Shown: piece after piece, positions 1-5,266 of the stretch
Layout of the letters: every line of letters begins with the position of its first letter
How positions within the stretch are numbered: position 1 is the stretch's first letter
Source: a virus
IMG/VR virus record: IMGVR_UViG_3300008221_000014
Location: 1 to 37,246 of that record
DNA: 37,246 bases
Direction: 5' to 3' (one strand)
Made by a program: the position numbers and the translations under genes
The notes under the pieces: model-generated
Told to the model about the DNA's origin: nothing
What the model saw: the letters and a program-made list of their open reading frames with translations, nothing else
The model's database searches: none

Positions 1-263
1 GGGGGTGTCTCTGCGAGGCGGGGGGTGGGTGTGTCACATATACACACGATCGAGGTCTTAACCCTGCCATCCACCCTGGATCCACCGTTAAACCCTACGT
101 AATAGGCGGGGAAGCGGGGACGCGAGGACAGTCGAGGGGGTGTCAAAGGGTTGGGGTGACGAGTGCCTAGTTCATTGTGCCCCCGCGCTGTTCGGTCCCG
201 TTATTTGTGTATATATTTTCGCGCTCCGCGCCCGTGAGTGGTTGAGCTATTCGAGGGCGGTAG

Positions 264-297
264 CCTCCGCTAGGGCTTCGGCTATTCCAGGTGGAGG
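264..297. other. Hairpin upstream of the early promoter
   Basis: CCTCCGC (264-270) can pair with GTGGAGG (291-297), seven pairs including one G-T. The loop contains a GGCTTCGGCT inner stem with a TTCG turn. It ends three bases before the CRP-type site. There is no T-run, so it is not a standard terminator. It could insulate the promoter or fold in an upstream transcript. Confidence 0.35.
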
Positions 298-300
298 TAG

Positions 301-316
301 TGTGACGTAGTTCACA
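301..316. promoter_or_regulatory. CRP/GlxR-type palindrome, copy 1
   Basis: TGTGA-N6-TCACA, a perfect match to the consensus recognised by CRP-family regulators (GlxR and Crp in actinobacteria). Its first base lies 96 bp before the ATG at 397. A TTGACG hexamer starts 26 bp after the site's first base. The second copy at 582 has nearly the same geometry. Binding by a host regulator is an inference. Confidence 0.65.
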
Positions 317-326
317 TGGATACAGC

Positions 327-356
327 TTGACGGCAGGGAACCGGAGGGAGTAGTCT
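327..356 (+). promoter_or_regulatory. Candidate early promoter 1
   Basis: TTGACG (327-332) lies 10 bp after the CRP-type palindrome. It is followed at 18 bp by a weak TAGTCT (351-356), with another possible -10, TATCGT, at 356-361. The -35 match is good and the -10 is poor, as is common at activator-dependent promoters. It would drive the coiled-coil gene at 397. Confidence 0.4.
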
Positions 357-396
357 ATCGTCTAACAGCTAATATCAACCGACGAGAGGTAAGACG

Positions 397-576
397 ATGA
401 CCAACTCACATGAAGAAAATAAAGCTCTGCGAGCGGAAATTACTCGCCTGGAGAATGAGTGCGTCCGACTAACAGCCGAACTCATGGATTCTAAGAAGGA
501 TAAGGCTATGGCGAAGTCAGAGGTTAGCAACCTTCGACTAATCCTCGAGACTTTGAGAGATTCGGATTCCAACTAG
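397..576 (+). CDS. Small coiled-coil protein
   Basis: 59 residues, first gene of the plus-strand operon; not recognised as a known family. The start is the ATG at 397, preceded by GAGAGG at a good distance. The sequence is rich in Glu, Lys and Leu and carries leucines at heptad-like spacing (residues 11, 18, 25, 46, 53), so it is predicted to be almost entirely a coiled coil, possibly a dimerising regulator or adaptor. The N-terminus contains His-Glu-Glu-Asn, also present near the start of the next gene and encoded by the same 13-base string, which suggests that both starts derive from a duplicated leader. It is preceded by a CRP-type site and promoter-like hexamers. Function unknown. Confidence 0.7.
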   Translation: MTNSHEENKALRAEITRLENECVRLTAELMDSKKDKAMAKSEVSNLRLILETLRDSDSN

Positions 577-581
577 ACGAC

Positions 582-597
582 TGTGATGCACATCACA
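582..597. promoter_or_regulatory. CRP/GlxR-type palindrome, copy 2
   Basis: TGTGATGCACATCACA, a perfect TGTGA-N6-TCACA and nearly a full palindrome. It starts 97 bp before the ATG at 679, against 96 bp for copy 1. TGGACA follows 26 bp after the site's first base, the same offset as TTGACG after copy 1. It appears to be a duplicated promoter unit. Confidence 0.65.
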
Positions 598-607
598 CCA
601 ACACAAC

Positions 608-637
608 TGGACAATAGCAACCGATCCATAGTATCGT
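608..637 (+). promoter_or_regulatory. Candidate early promoter 2
   Basis: TGGACA (608-613), 18-bp spacer, TATCGT (632-637). Position relative to the CRP-type palindrome matches candidate promoter 1. Both hexamers deviate from consensus, consistent with dependence on an activator. It would drive the gene at 679. Confidence 0.4.
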
Positions 638-678
638 ACGTCATAGCAGAAAAAAACCAACTAACGAGAGGCAAGACA

Positions 679-1278
679 ATGAGCATCAACATACATGAAG
701 AAAATCGTATGACCGACCTAGCTACAGCACGCGCAGAGGGTTACGAGGCACACCGCATTGAGACCAACCTGGCGGACAAAGCCAACACCTGGTACGCCCT
801 CACCCAAGGGATTGCCGCGCATGTCCAGGAGATGATCGTGGGCGGACAGCTGGACCTCGAGGACGAAGGGGAAGTGGCAGAGTGGGCCCATGAGAGTGCG
901 GACAGCCACCCAGCAACAATCTGGACCAGCATAGCGCTACACCTGTTCGCAACCGAAGATCACATCAGGGACTTGCAAGAAGAGCACCCATACGAGGGCG
1001 GCGACAACATGGAGATGCACATAGTCGACTTGGTGAGCGTGGCGGTCCGTATGGAATACGAGTACCAAGTCCGCGAGGCAATAAGGGAAATGGATCTTGC
1101 CAAGATGGCGGGGGAAGCCCTCGAGAACAACGACATGACGGTTGACTACACCGCAAGCGGGGCCACCGTAGTGTCCGGGATGATCGATGGTTACCTAGTA
1201 TCGGAGAACTACTACTACTACTCTCCGGCCGAAGCCATGAAAGACTTCACTGCTAAGCACATCGCAGGGAGAAGCTAA
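679..1278 (+). CDS. Hypothetical protein, early operon
   Basis: 199 residues; family not recognised. I chose the ATG at 679 because it follows a clear GAGAGG ribosome site in a leader matching that of the gene at 397. The longer in-frame reading from 583 would run through the CRP-type palindrome and promoter region and is unlikely. The protein is acidic and mainly helical, with no membrane segment. Near its C-terminus it has a run of four tyrosines followed by Ser-Pro. Only one base separates it from the zinc-ribbon gene at 1280, so the two are probably co-translated. A cytoplasmic early protein is the most that can be said. Confidence 0.75.
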   Translation: MSINIHEENRMTDLATARAEGYEAHRIETNLADKANTWYALTQGIAAHVQEMIVGGQLDLEDEGEVAEWAHESADSHPATIWTSIALHLFATEDHIRDLQEEHPYEGGDNMEMHIVDLVSVAVRMEYEYQVREAIREMDLAKMAGEALENNDMTVDYTASGATVVSGMIDGYLVSENYYYYSPAEAMKDFTAKHIAGRS

Positions 1279-1279
1279 G

Positions 1280-1489
1280 ATGAATAACAACACGGTTAAC
1301 CCGTACGACGTGATGGGATACGTCTACGAGGCTGACATCCATTGCCAAGCGTGCACGGAGGAAAGATTCCCGAACAACACGGAGTCCAACCCAGCTGTTG
1401 ATAATGAGGGGAACCCGATAGCTCCCTTGTTCGCCGAATACCACATCAACCATGAGCTGTGTGGATCTTGCGGGGGCTCTCTGTTCTGA
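1280..1489 (+). CDS. Small zinc-ribbon protein
   Basis: 69 residues. Two cysteine pairs, Cys-x2-Cys near residue 22 and Cys-x2-Cys near residue 62, are separated by an Asn/Pro-rich linker with the pattern Asn-Pro...Asp/Glu...Pro. This arrangement is common among small hypothetical proteins of actinobacteriophages and most likely folds around a zinc ion. It starts one base after the preceding stop and is probably coupled to it. Small phage zinc ribbons often bind DNA or host transcription proteins, but nothing here shows the partner. Moderately sure that it is a gene, not of its role. Confidence 0.75.
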   Translation: MNNNTVNPYDVMGYVYEADIHCQACTEERFPNNTESNPAVDNEGNPIAPLFAEYHINHELCGSCGGSLF

Positions 1490-1496
1490 TCAGTAA

Positions 1497-1537
1497 GCCC
1501 CGTATGATTTGCGGGGGGCAGGTGCATCGAGTCCCTG
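1497..1537 (+). other. Two adjacent small hairpins between early genes
   Basis: GCCCCG (1497-1502) pairs with CGGGG(G)GC (1512-1519) around a 9-base loop. CAGG (1519-1522) can pair with CCTG (1534-1537). They lie just after the stop at 1489 and before the next ribosome site. No T-run follows, so this is at best an attenuator or RNA-processing element. Confidence 0.3.
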
Positions 1538-1584
1538 TCCCACCGTTGACCATATCGGTCAGCTAGAAAACGATAGGAGACGCA

Positions 1585-1719
1585 ATGAGTGGAAACACGC
1601 GCAAGATGCTCAACATGAGCACGGCAGACTTTGACAGCGAACTAGATCGGGAGGCTAACGCTCGCCTGGTCCACCACCGTACGCACAAGAGCGACGCAGA
1701 GTCAATGGAGGTTAAGTAA
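1585..1719 (+). CDS. 44-residue hypothetical protein
   Basis: Starts at an ATG preceded by AGGAG at 6 bases, a strong ribosome site, and ends with TAA one base before the next gene. The product is short, polar and charged, with an Asp/Glu-rich middle and a His-His-Arg-Thr-His segment; no membrane segment or cysteines. Not recognised. The good ribosome site and tight junction with the next small gene support it as real. It follows a 95-base gap with two hairpins, so it may begin a sub-operon. Confidence 0.6.
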   Translation: MSGNTRKMLNMSTADFDSELDREANARLVHHRTHKSDAESMEVK

Positions 1720-1720
1720 T

Positions 1721-1888
1721 ATGAAGGATTGCATTCTGTGCCTCGAGGGCTTGCCCCTGAGTGCCTATGGGTTCGACAACCGGTACAACGATTGGCTAAG
1801 TCCCTCATGCTCCAGGTGTGAATCAAGATTAAGCCACCCTGCAGGCTCTGGGATCCGTTCGCATACGATCACACCAGGGACAGTCTAA
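1721..1888 (+). CDS. 55-residue two-knuckle zinc protein
   Basis: Begins one base after the preceding stop and ends in TAATG, overlapping the next start by one base. It has Cys-x2-Cys at residues 4-7 and Cys-x2-Cys at residues 30-33, a typical small zinc ribbon, followed by a Ser/Thr/Gly-rich tail. No ribosome site of its own is obvious beyond the end of the preceding gene, so translation is probably coupled. Role unknown; it is one of many Cys-pair microproteins in this operon. Confidence 0.6.
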   Translation: MKDCILCLEGLPLSAYGFDNRYNDWLSPSCSRCESRLSHPAGSGIRSHTITPGTV

Positions 1889-2043
1889 TGACCTCGCGGG
1901 GGGCCCGTATGGGCTCCCTCGTGGGTGCTGTCAGGGAAGCTAGGTTTATCTTGGCGCTAGTGAGGGTTATGATCTGGCGGGGCCACCGGATACAGCAACA
2001 CGCCGAAGGGGCACACGACTTGACAAGGGAAGACCGTCAATAG
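1888..2043 (+). CDS. 51-residue basic hypothetical protein
   Basis: The start overlaps the preceding stop (TAATG), which is the main support for it. The product is rich in arginine with a central hydrophobic stretch (residues 19-29) that could be an amphipathic helix or a marginal membrane segment. It was not recognised. A TTGACA hexamer lies inside its 3' end (2020-2025) and may belong to a promoter for the next gene at 2096. Confidence 0.5.
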   Translation: MTSRGARMGSLVGAVREARFILALVRVMIWRGHRIQQHAEGAHDLTREDRQ

Positions 2044-2061
2044 TACGTTAGTTATTAGCAA

Positions 2062-2080
2062 TCGGAACGCACCAGCCAAC
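2062..2080 (+). repeat. Leader repeat, copy A
   Basis: TCGGAACGCACCAGCCAAC, upstream of the gene at 2096. It is related to copies at 2297-2315 and 3397-3415. Sixteen bases before the GTG start is an AGGAAAGGA ribosome site. A TTGACA at 2020-2025 with TACGTT at 2044-2049 could be an associated promoter. Confidence 0.5.
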
Positions 2081-2095
2081 AGGAAAGGAAACAAA

Positions 2096-2275
2096 GTGAA
2101 GACCTTTATCATATCTGCGATAGTGTTTATATTCATAATGATCGGAGCTGAAGCGATGCAAAGCTACCATCAGTCAGAGCGCAATGCGGAGTTGTCCGAA
2201 ATGCAAGACGATCGTGACGCACTAGCTGAAAGGGTAGCACAACCAGGATGGTGTGAGACCGGGTGCGCACCCTAA
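2096..2275 (+). CDS. Small membrane-anchored protein
   Basis: 59 residues, GTG start with a strong AGGAAAGGA ribosome site 6 to 8 bases upstream. Residues 3-17 are a run of Ile, Phe, Val and Met forming one membrane segment or signal anchor; the rest is polar and probably coiled (many Glu, Gln, Arg). It ends with a Cys-x3-Cys motif near the C-terminus. It could be a signal-anchored protein facing the outside, perhaps a spanin-like or superinfection-exclusion protein, but no family is recognised. Confidence 0.6.
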   Translation: MKTFIISAIVFIFIMIGAEAMQSYHQSERNAELSEMQDDRDALAERVAQPGWCETGCAP

Positions 2276-2296
2276 TCTTTACTATGATACAATCAA

Positions 2297-2315
2297 TCGG
2301 TACGAACCAACCAAC
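2297..2315 (+). repeat. Leader repeat, copy B
   Basis: TCGGTACGAACCAACCAAC, just upstream of the AAAGGAG ribosome site of the gene at 2332. Just before it is TATGATAC (2283-2290), which resembles a -10 element; CATGATAC occurs in a similar place before the gene at 4191. Confidence 0.5.
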
Positions 2316-2331
2316 AATAAAGGAGAATGAA

Positions 2332-2655
2332 ATGATAGATACTAAAGAATGGAACACAGAGCTAGGCAATGTCCAGGCATACTTCGTAGCCACCGTGCTA
2401 AGCGGTTCGACAGGCGAGCTAATGCCATACCGGTCACAACTAGCACACAACCTAAGCGAAGAACTGTTCGCTAAGCACACAATCATTGGGATCGAGAAGA
2501 CCGGAGCCACGGTGGCAGAGTGGGGCTACGAGTACGGACCCAACGAGGAAGTAGACTCGATGACCGCCGAACTCCAGGGGATCCCGATCCACTCGATGAC
2601 CCAAGAGCACTACGAGGTTGTCGTTAATGAGATCGTCCGGTCGTGGTCACGATGA
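2332..2655 (+). CDS. Hypothetical protein, early operon
   Basis: 107 residues; family not recognised. The start at 2332 is chosen because AAAGGAG lies at the right distance and because upstream in-frame codons run through leader repeat B. It is acidic, soluble, with a mixed helix/strand look and a Trp-Gly-Tyr-Glu-Tyr-Gly segment mid-protein. The stop overlaps the next start as ATGA (2652-2655), so the small membrane protein that follows is probably translationally coupled. Confidence 0.7.
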   Translation: MIDTKEWNTELGNVQAYFVATVLSGSTGELMPYRSQLAHNLSEELFAKHTIIGIEKTGATVAEWGYEYGPNEEVDSMTAELQGIPIHSMTQEHYEVVVNEIVRSWSR

Positions 2656-2774
2656 CACTATTCGCAACCGTTATGGGAATTATGATGGTATGGGGCGGAC
2701 TCGCTCTAGTGATCGGTGCGTACCGGTCAGCCATGCAATCACACAACACCGACACCGAAGGAGACACACGATGA
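2652..2774 (+). CDS. 40-residue membrane microprotein
   Basis: Linked by ATGA overlaps at both ends (2652-2655 and 2771-2774). Residues 3-23 are strongly hydrophobic (Leu, Phe, Val, Met, Ile, Gly, Trp) and make one membrane helix; the C-terminal half is polar. Such single-helix microproteins in phages may be holin-like, or may modify host membrane proteins. The coupled junctions support it as real; function unknown. Confidence 0.6.
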   Translation: MTLFATVMGIMMVWGGLALVIGAYRSAMQSHNTDTEGDTR

Positions 2775-2965
2775 ATGAAGACACGATGGTCAAGTACACG
2801 CTAGCCCGTAAACTATACCTGTCCCTATGCGAGCACAAGGGATTCGAGCCACACGAAGAACCATATATCGATCCAGGTACCATGCGCTATGCCGCAATCG
2901 CGGTTGATATGCTAGGGTTCGATGACATGGTACTCGACACGATAAAGAATGGAGCAACCCAATGA
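2771..2965 (+). CDS. 64-residue hypothetical protein
   Basis: The ATG at 2771 lies in an ATGA overlap with the upstream stop and has GAAGGAGA nearby as ribosome site. The product has a charged N-terminal helix, a Pro/Glu-rich middle and a hydrophobic-amphipathic C-terminal half. No cysteine pairs or membrane segment. Not recognised. Its stop overlaps the acidic gene at 2962 by ATGA. Confidence 0.65.
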   Translation: MNEDTMVKYTLARKLYLSLCEHKGFEPHEEPYIDPGTMRYAAIAVDMLGFDDMVLDTIKNGATQ

Positions 2966-3120
2966 GTTACACACCTGAAGATGGACAGCTCGAGCCGATA
3001 GGCACATGGGATCTCGAAGACCCCCTGGAGAATGACCTAGGGGACGACTTCGACGAGGATCTTTACGAGGACGACGGGGACACCGACTACGACGCCTTCG
3101 ACCCAATGGATGAGAGCTAA
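2962..3120 (+). CDS. Extremely acidic 52-residue protein
   Basis: Coupled to the upstream gene by ATGA. By my count 22 of 52 residues are Asp or Glu, and there is no Lys, Arg or His at all, giving a net charge of about -22. Aromatic residues (Tyr, Trp, Phe) are interspersed. This composition resembles DNA-mimic proteins that block restriction enzymes, CRISPR effectors, nucleoid proteins or RNA polymerase. It could equally be a disordered acidic tail protein. The position in an early operon fits a host-takeover role. No family is recognised from sequence. Confidence 0.65.
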   Translation: MSYTPEDGQLEPIGTWDLEDPLENDLGDDFDEDLYEDDGDTDYDAFDPMDES

Positions 3121-3123
3121 GCC

Positions 3124-3348
3124 ATGGCATCCCTGCGTAAGACCTACGAGGTATTCGGATACCGTGTCTTCTCTGTCACTAAGACTAGACGCGGGGATCC
3201 GATGCCCATCATCGAGGACGAGGAAGATAGCGAGGACCTGCCCGAGGACCAGCTACTCAGACTCTCAACCTCGGATCACTCGTTCGGGTTCACGGACTAC
3301 GATCCCGTGTTCAGCGAGAGATACTGGGAAGAAGGGGAGGACGTATGA
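3124..3348 (+). CDS. Acidic 74-residue hypothetical protein
   Basis: Starts three bases after the acidic gene and overlaps the secreted lysozyme-like gene by ATGA (3345-3348). The N-terminal 25 residues are basic and strand-like; the remainder is acidic, with an Asp/Glu cluster at about residues 31-43 and Asp-Tyr-Asp near residue 59. No domain recognised. It may act together with the acidic neighbour, though this is only positional. Confidence 0.65.
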   Translation: MASLRKTYEVFGYRVFSVTKTRRGDPMPIIEDEEDSEDLPEDQLLRLSTSDHSFGFTDYDPVFSERYWEEGEDV

Positions 3349-3812
3349 TCGTGTCCCTAGTCCTAGCGGCGTCAATGGCGCTTGCGCCAGTAGCAGTCGG
3401 TACGAACCAGCCAAGCCTGGAGACTACTAGCAAGTACACCCTAATAGACTCCCCGGTATCGCTCTACCAAGGACGTATGTACGTCAAGAAAGACAACGAC
3501 CTGAGGTACTGCATTAGGTACAGGGAGTCACGTCATGCATACAGTGCGGACACTGGGAGTGGCAAGTACAAGGGTGCCTACCAGATGAGCCGTGAGTTCA
3601 AGGACGGGATGTCTTGGATGATCCAGCGGGACATGCGAGAGACGGGTACCCCTAAAGCTGAAGCCGTTAGGATTGGGGAGAAGTTGAGATCCACACCCGT
3701 TAATAAGTGGGCACCGTACTACCAAGACTATGCATTCTGGATGGGATGGGACAAGGGCAAGGGAAGATCCCATTGGGACGCAACCAACTACAGTATCAAG
3801 AGAGGATGCTAA
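3345..3812 (+). CDS. Secreted lysozyme-fold (Rpf/transglycosylase-like) protein
   Basis: 155 residues. Residues 1-19 form a short hydrophobic signal peptide ending in Ala-Val-Gly, so the product is probably exported. The core has Cys-Ile-x2-Arg-Glu-Ser (Glu61) followed by Tyr and a Tyr-x-Gly-Ala-Tyr-Gln box, the pattern of Rpf-type and transglycosylase lysozyme folds, in which this glutamate is catalytic. Cys56 and Cys155 could form a disulfide. It would cleave peptidoglycan glycan strands. It lies in the early operon, far from the holin/endolysin cassette at 16943-17935, so it may remodel the wall or act on superinfecting phages rather than lyse the cell. Leader repeat C lies inside its 5' coding part. 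Confidence 0.75.
   Translation: MIVSLVLAASMALAPVAVGTNQPSLETTSKYTLIDSPVSLYQGRMYVKKDNDLRYCIRYRESRHAYSADTGSGKYKGAYQMSREFKDGMSWMIQRDMRETGTPKAEAVRIGEKLRSTPVNKWAPYYQDYAFWMGWDKGKGRSHWDATNYSIKRGC
3397..3415 (+). repeat. Leader repeat, copy C (inside a gene)
   Basis: TCGGTACGAACCAGCCAAG, 17 of 19 identical to copy B, located within the 5' part of the lysozyme-like gene, where it encodes the residues just after the signal peptide. The other two copies are intergenic. Confidence 0.5.
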
Positions 3813-4147
3813 TGCTACTACCACGAAGAATGAATGGAAGTAAAGGTCGACCAGCACCTGAACCAGAGGTCAACCCAATCATCGAGACACTGTTCGGTGC
3901 TATCGCGAGAGGTGTGCCGATGGACATACGCGGGATCCCAACAGCCGTATGCCCATGTGGTTACGACATGTTCATAGCCTTAATACAGTTCGATGAGCAG
4001 GACAGGACGATCGAGCACTACATCACCGACGGAGTCTGTGCACTGTGCGGAACCCTGGTCACACTGCCCACCGAGATGGACGATACGGCGGGACTCGAGA
4101 TAGACCACGATGCTCAGCTTGATGACGAGGGTGTTGACAACGATTAG
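3812..4147 (+). CDS. Zinc-ribbon protein with acidic tail
   Basis: 111 residues. The start overlaps the preceding stop (TAATG) with GAGAGG just upstream; an alternative ATG at 3830 is possible. A Cys-x-Cys-Gly pair (around residues 47-50) and a Cys-x2-Cys pair (around residue 76) bracket a segment of about 25 residues, giving a zinc-ribbon core. The last 25 residues are strongly acidic. The N-terminus is basic. Role unknown; DNA or RNA polymerase binding would fit the fold. A TTGACA (4134-4139) sits in its 3' end and may serve a promoter for the next gene. Confidence 0.65.
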   Translation: MLLPRRMNGSKGRPAPEPEVNPIIETLFGAIARGVPMDIRGIPTAVCPCGYDMFIALIQFDEQDRTIEHYITDGVCALCGTLVTLPTEMDDTAGLEIDHDAQLDDEGVDND

Positions 4148-4160
4148 AATCCATGATACT
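4134..4160 (+). promoter_or_regulatory. Candidate internal promoter before the FCS-finger genes
   Basis: A perfect TTGACA (4134-4139) is followed at 15 bp by GATACT (4155-4160). The spacing is short. The ATGATAC string also occurs at 2284-2290, where it again precedes a CCAAC leader and a ribosome site. Weak evidence. Confidence 0.3.
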
Positions 4161-4190
4161 GTCACAACATACCAACAGAGAGGACACGAT

Positions 4191-4487
4191 ATGAATCAAA
4201 AGCTCAGAGAAACAACGCTCGCATCGCACTGCAACTACTGCGAGACCGGAAGCCATCACCCAGAGCTACATGGGTGGATCAAGTCGGGTATCTTTTGGTA
4301 CTGCACACAGTGGTGCATCGAGGGATACCTAAAGCTCAAGGGTAAGCAGATATGCAACTACTGCTACACCAGCACTGAGGGACACACTCGACCGGAAGGT
4401 TGGGTGGAAGCGGAGGACGAGATGTTCTGCTCAATCTATTGCGCAACGACATACTGGTCCAACTACGGGAAGGAGACATCATGGTAA
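4191..4487 (+). CDS. Double FCS/TRASH-like zinc-finger protein
   Basis: 98 residues; ATG at 4191 preceded by GAGAGGA. It consists of two repeats of one module: Cys-x2-Cys, about 13-15 polar residues, a Gly-Trp-(Ile/Val) segment, then an aromatic-Cys-(Thr/Ser)-x2-Cys close, followed by a helix with Tyr. The pattern resembles TRASH/MYM-type (FCS) treble-clef fingers, small metal-binding folds seen in metal-sensing and nucleic-acid-associated proteins. The following gene encodes a third, diverged copy. The 43-base upstream gap carries the CCAAC leader. Function unknown; metal binding is likely from the spacing. Confidence 0.65.
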   Translation: MNQKLRETTLASHCNYCETGSHHPELHGWIKSGIFWYCTQWCIEGYLKLKGKQICNYCYTSTEGHTRPEGWVEAEDEMFCSIYCATTYWSNYGKETSW

Positions 4488-4624
4488 ACCAGTGCCAATG
4501 GTGCGGCAACACACCAGAGACCACCACGCGCCCCTTAATTGAGGCTATGAACCTAATGTTCTGCCACAAGTTACACGAGAAAGACTTCCGCAAGTACTAC
4601 AACTACACCAGGGAAAGAGGCTAA
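4481..4624 (+). CDS. Single FCS/TRASH-like finger protein
   Basis: 47 residues. The ATG at 4481 lies seven bases inside the preceding gene and has GGAAGGAG upstream. It contains Cys-x2-Cys-Gly, then Leu-Met-Phe-Cys-x3-His, the same module as the two repeats of the preceding gene but with the last cysteine replaced by histidine. The C-terminus is basic and Tyr-rich. It is probably a duplicate that became a separate gene, and it is followed one base later by the WhiB-like gene. Confidence 0.65.
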   Translation: MVNQCQWCGNTPETTTRPLIEAMNLMFCHKLHEKDFRKYYNYTRERG

Positions 4625-4625
4625 C

Positions 4626-4973
4626 ATGTCAGATTCAGAGAGCAGGTACACCAGGGAACAACGAGTACGCAAGAGTGCAGTCAAGCCCTACAACAAGATC
4701 GAGTGGGAATCTGCCGGATGTTTAGGTATCGGGGAGACCGTGTTCTTCCTGGGACCAGGAGAATCCAAGACGTACAACCCAATGCTACGCAAGATCTGTG
4801 GGGAATGCCCGATCCTGGAGGACTGCCGCAACTGGGCACTAGCCCACGAGAAGTACGGCTTCCAGGGTGGCATGTCAGGGTACGAGCGCAAGGCTTATCG
4901 CATGGAACATGGTATCGAGTACGAAGATCCAAGTCTCGTTGCTTGGGCTGAGAATCTAGGACTAGGCTACTAA
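4626..4973 (+). CDS. whiB-like: WhiB-like transcription regulator
   Basis: 115 residues. Four cysteines are placed as in WhiB proteins: Cys32, then Cys58-x2-Cys61-x5-Cys67, which bind a [4Fe-4S] cluster. Downstream is Gly-Phe-Gln-Gly-Gly-Met-Ser, corresponding to the Gly-(Ile/Val)-Trp-Gly-Gly turn that contacts the primary sigma factor; here Trp is replaced by Gln. WhiB proteins are restricted to actinobacteria and their phages and act by binding region 4 of the host principal sigma factor. In mycobacteriophage TM4 such a protein represses host whiB2. It probably redirects host transcription early. The C-terminus has few basic residues, so DNA binding may be weak. Confidence 0.85.
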   Translation: MSDSESRYTREQRVRKSAVKPYNKIEWESAGCLGIGETVFFLGPGESKTYNPMLRKICGECPILEDCRNWALAHEKYGFQGGMSGYERKAYRMEHGIEYEDPSLVAWAENLGLGY

Positions 4974-4974
4974 T

Positions 4975-5262
4975 ATGGCCGCTGCATTCAACGCTCGCGT
5001 GGCTGAGGTCAAGGAGATCGTAGCCATACTCGACGACGAGCACGACGACATCGAGGATCTAGCCCGAGAGGTAATCAACAAGAGCCTGGAGCTAGTGTTC
5101 AACCGTGGGTACTACACTGTTGTAGTGGAGAATAGTTTGGGATGGTTCACACTAGGACCATACTTCACGCGCAAGCAAGCGGAGAATGCGAGGGACAGGT
5201 TCCCCGAACCAGGACCTGACCGGTCCAAGTACACAGTTTCACTAACAATAGTAGGGAGCTAA
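4975..5262 (+). CDS. Hypothetical protein next to WhiB-like gene
   Basis: 95 residues, starting two bases after the WhiB-like stop. It has an N-terminal acidic helix (residues 8-40) and a C-terminal half that looks like strands and one helix: Tyr-Tyr-Thr-Val-Val-Val, Trp-Phe-x-Leu-Gly-Pro-Tyr-Phe-Thr, a helix starting Lys-Gln-Ala-Glu, then Tyr-Thr-Val-Ser-Leu. This beta-beta-alpha-beta look is common in small actinophage proteins of unknown role. No cysteines, no membrane segment. Confidence 0.7.
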   Translation: MAAAFNARVAEVKEIVAILDDEHDDIEDLAREVINKSLELVFNRGYYTVVVENSLGWFTLGPYFTRKQAENARDRFPEPGPDRSKYTVSLTIVGS

Positions 5263-5266
5263 GATA

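Larger units (their letters stand above)
1..396. other. Gene-free left end with control elements
   Basis: No convincing gene is seen here. The stretch is G-rich at its start. It contains a GTGTGT/ACACAC inverted repeat at about 31-49, an AT-rich TATATATTTT tract near 210, a stem at 264-270/291-297, and a CRP-type palindrome with a promoter-like segment leading into the first plus-strand gene. It is probably the control region of the early operon and may be a physical genome end. I saw no direct repeat shared with the right end of the window. Confidence 0.5.

Noticed and set aside
583-678. N-terminal extension of the gene at 679
   Set aside because: It would translate through the CRP-type palindrome and promoter; the ATG at 679 has a strong ribosome site shared with the gene at 397.
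1495-1545. tRNA-like segment (T-arm-like GCAGG...TCGAGTC...CCTGT)
   Set aside because: No matching 5' acceptor strand, the T-loop is too long and the anticodon arm has a 9-base loop. Kept only as two hairpins.
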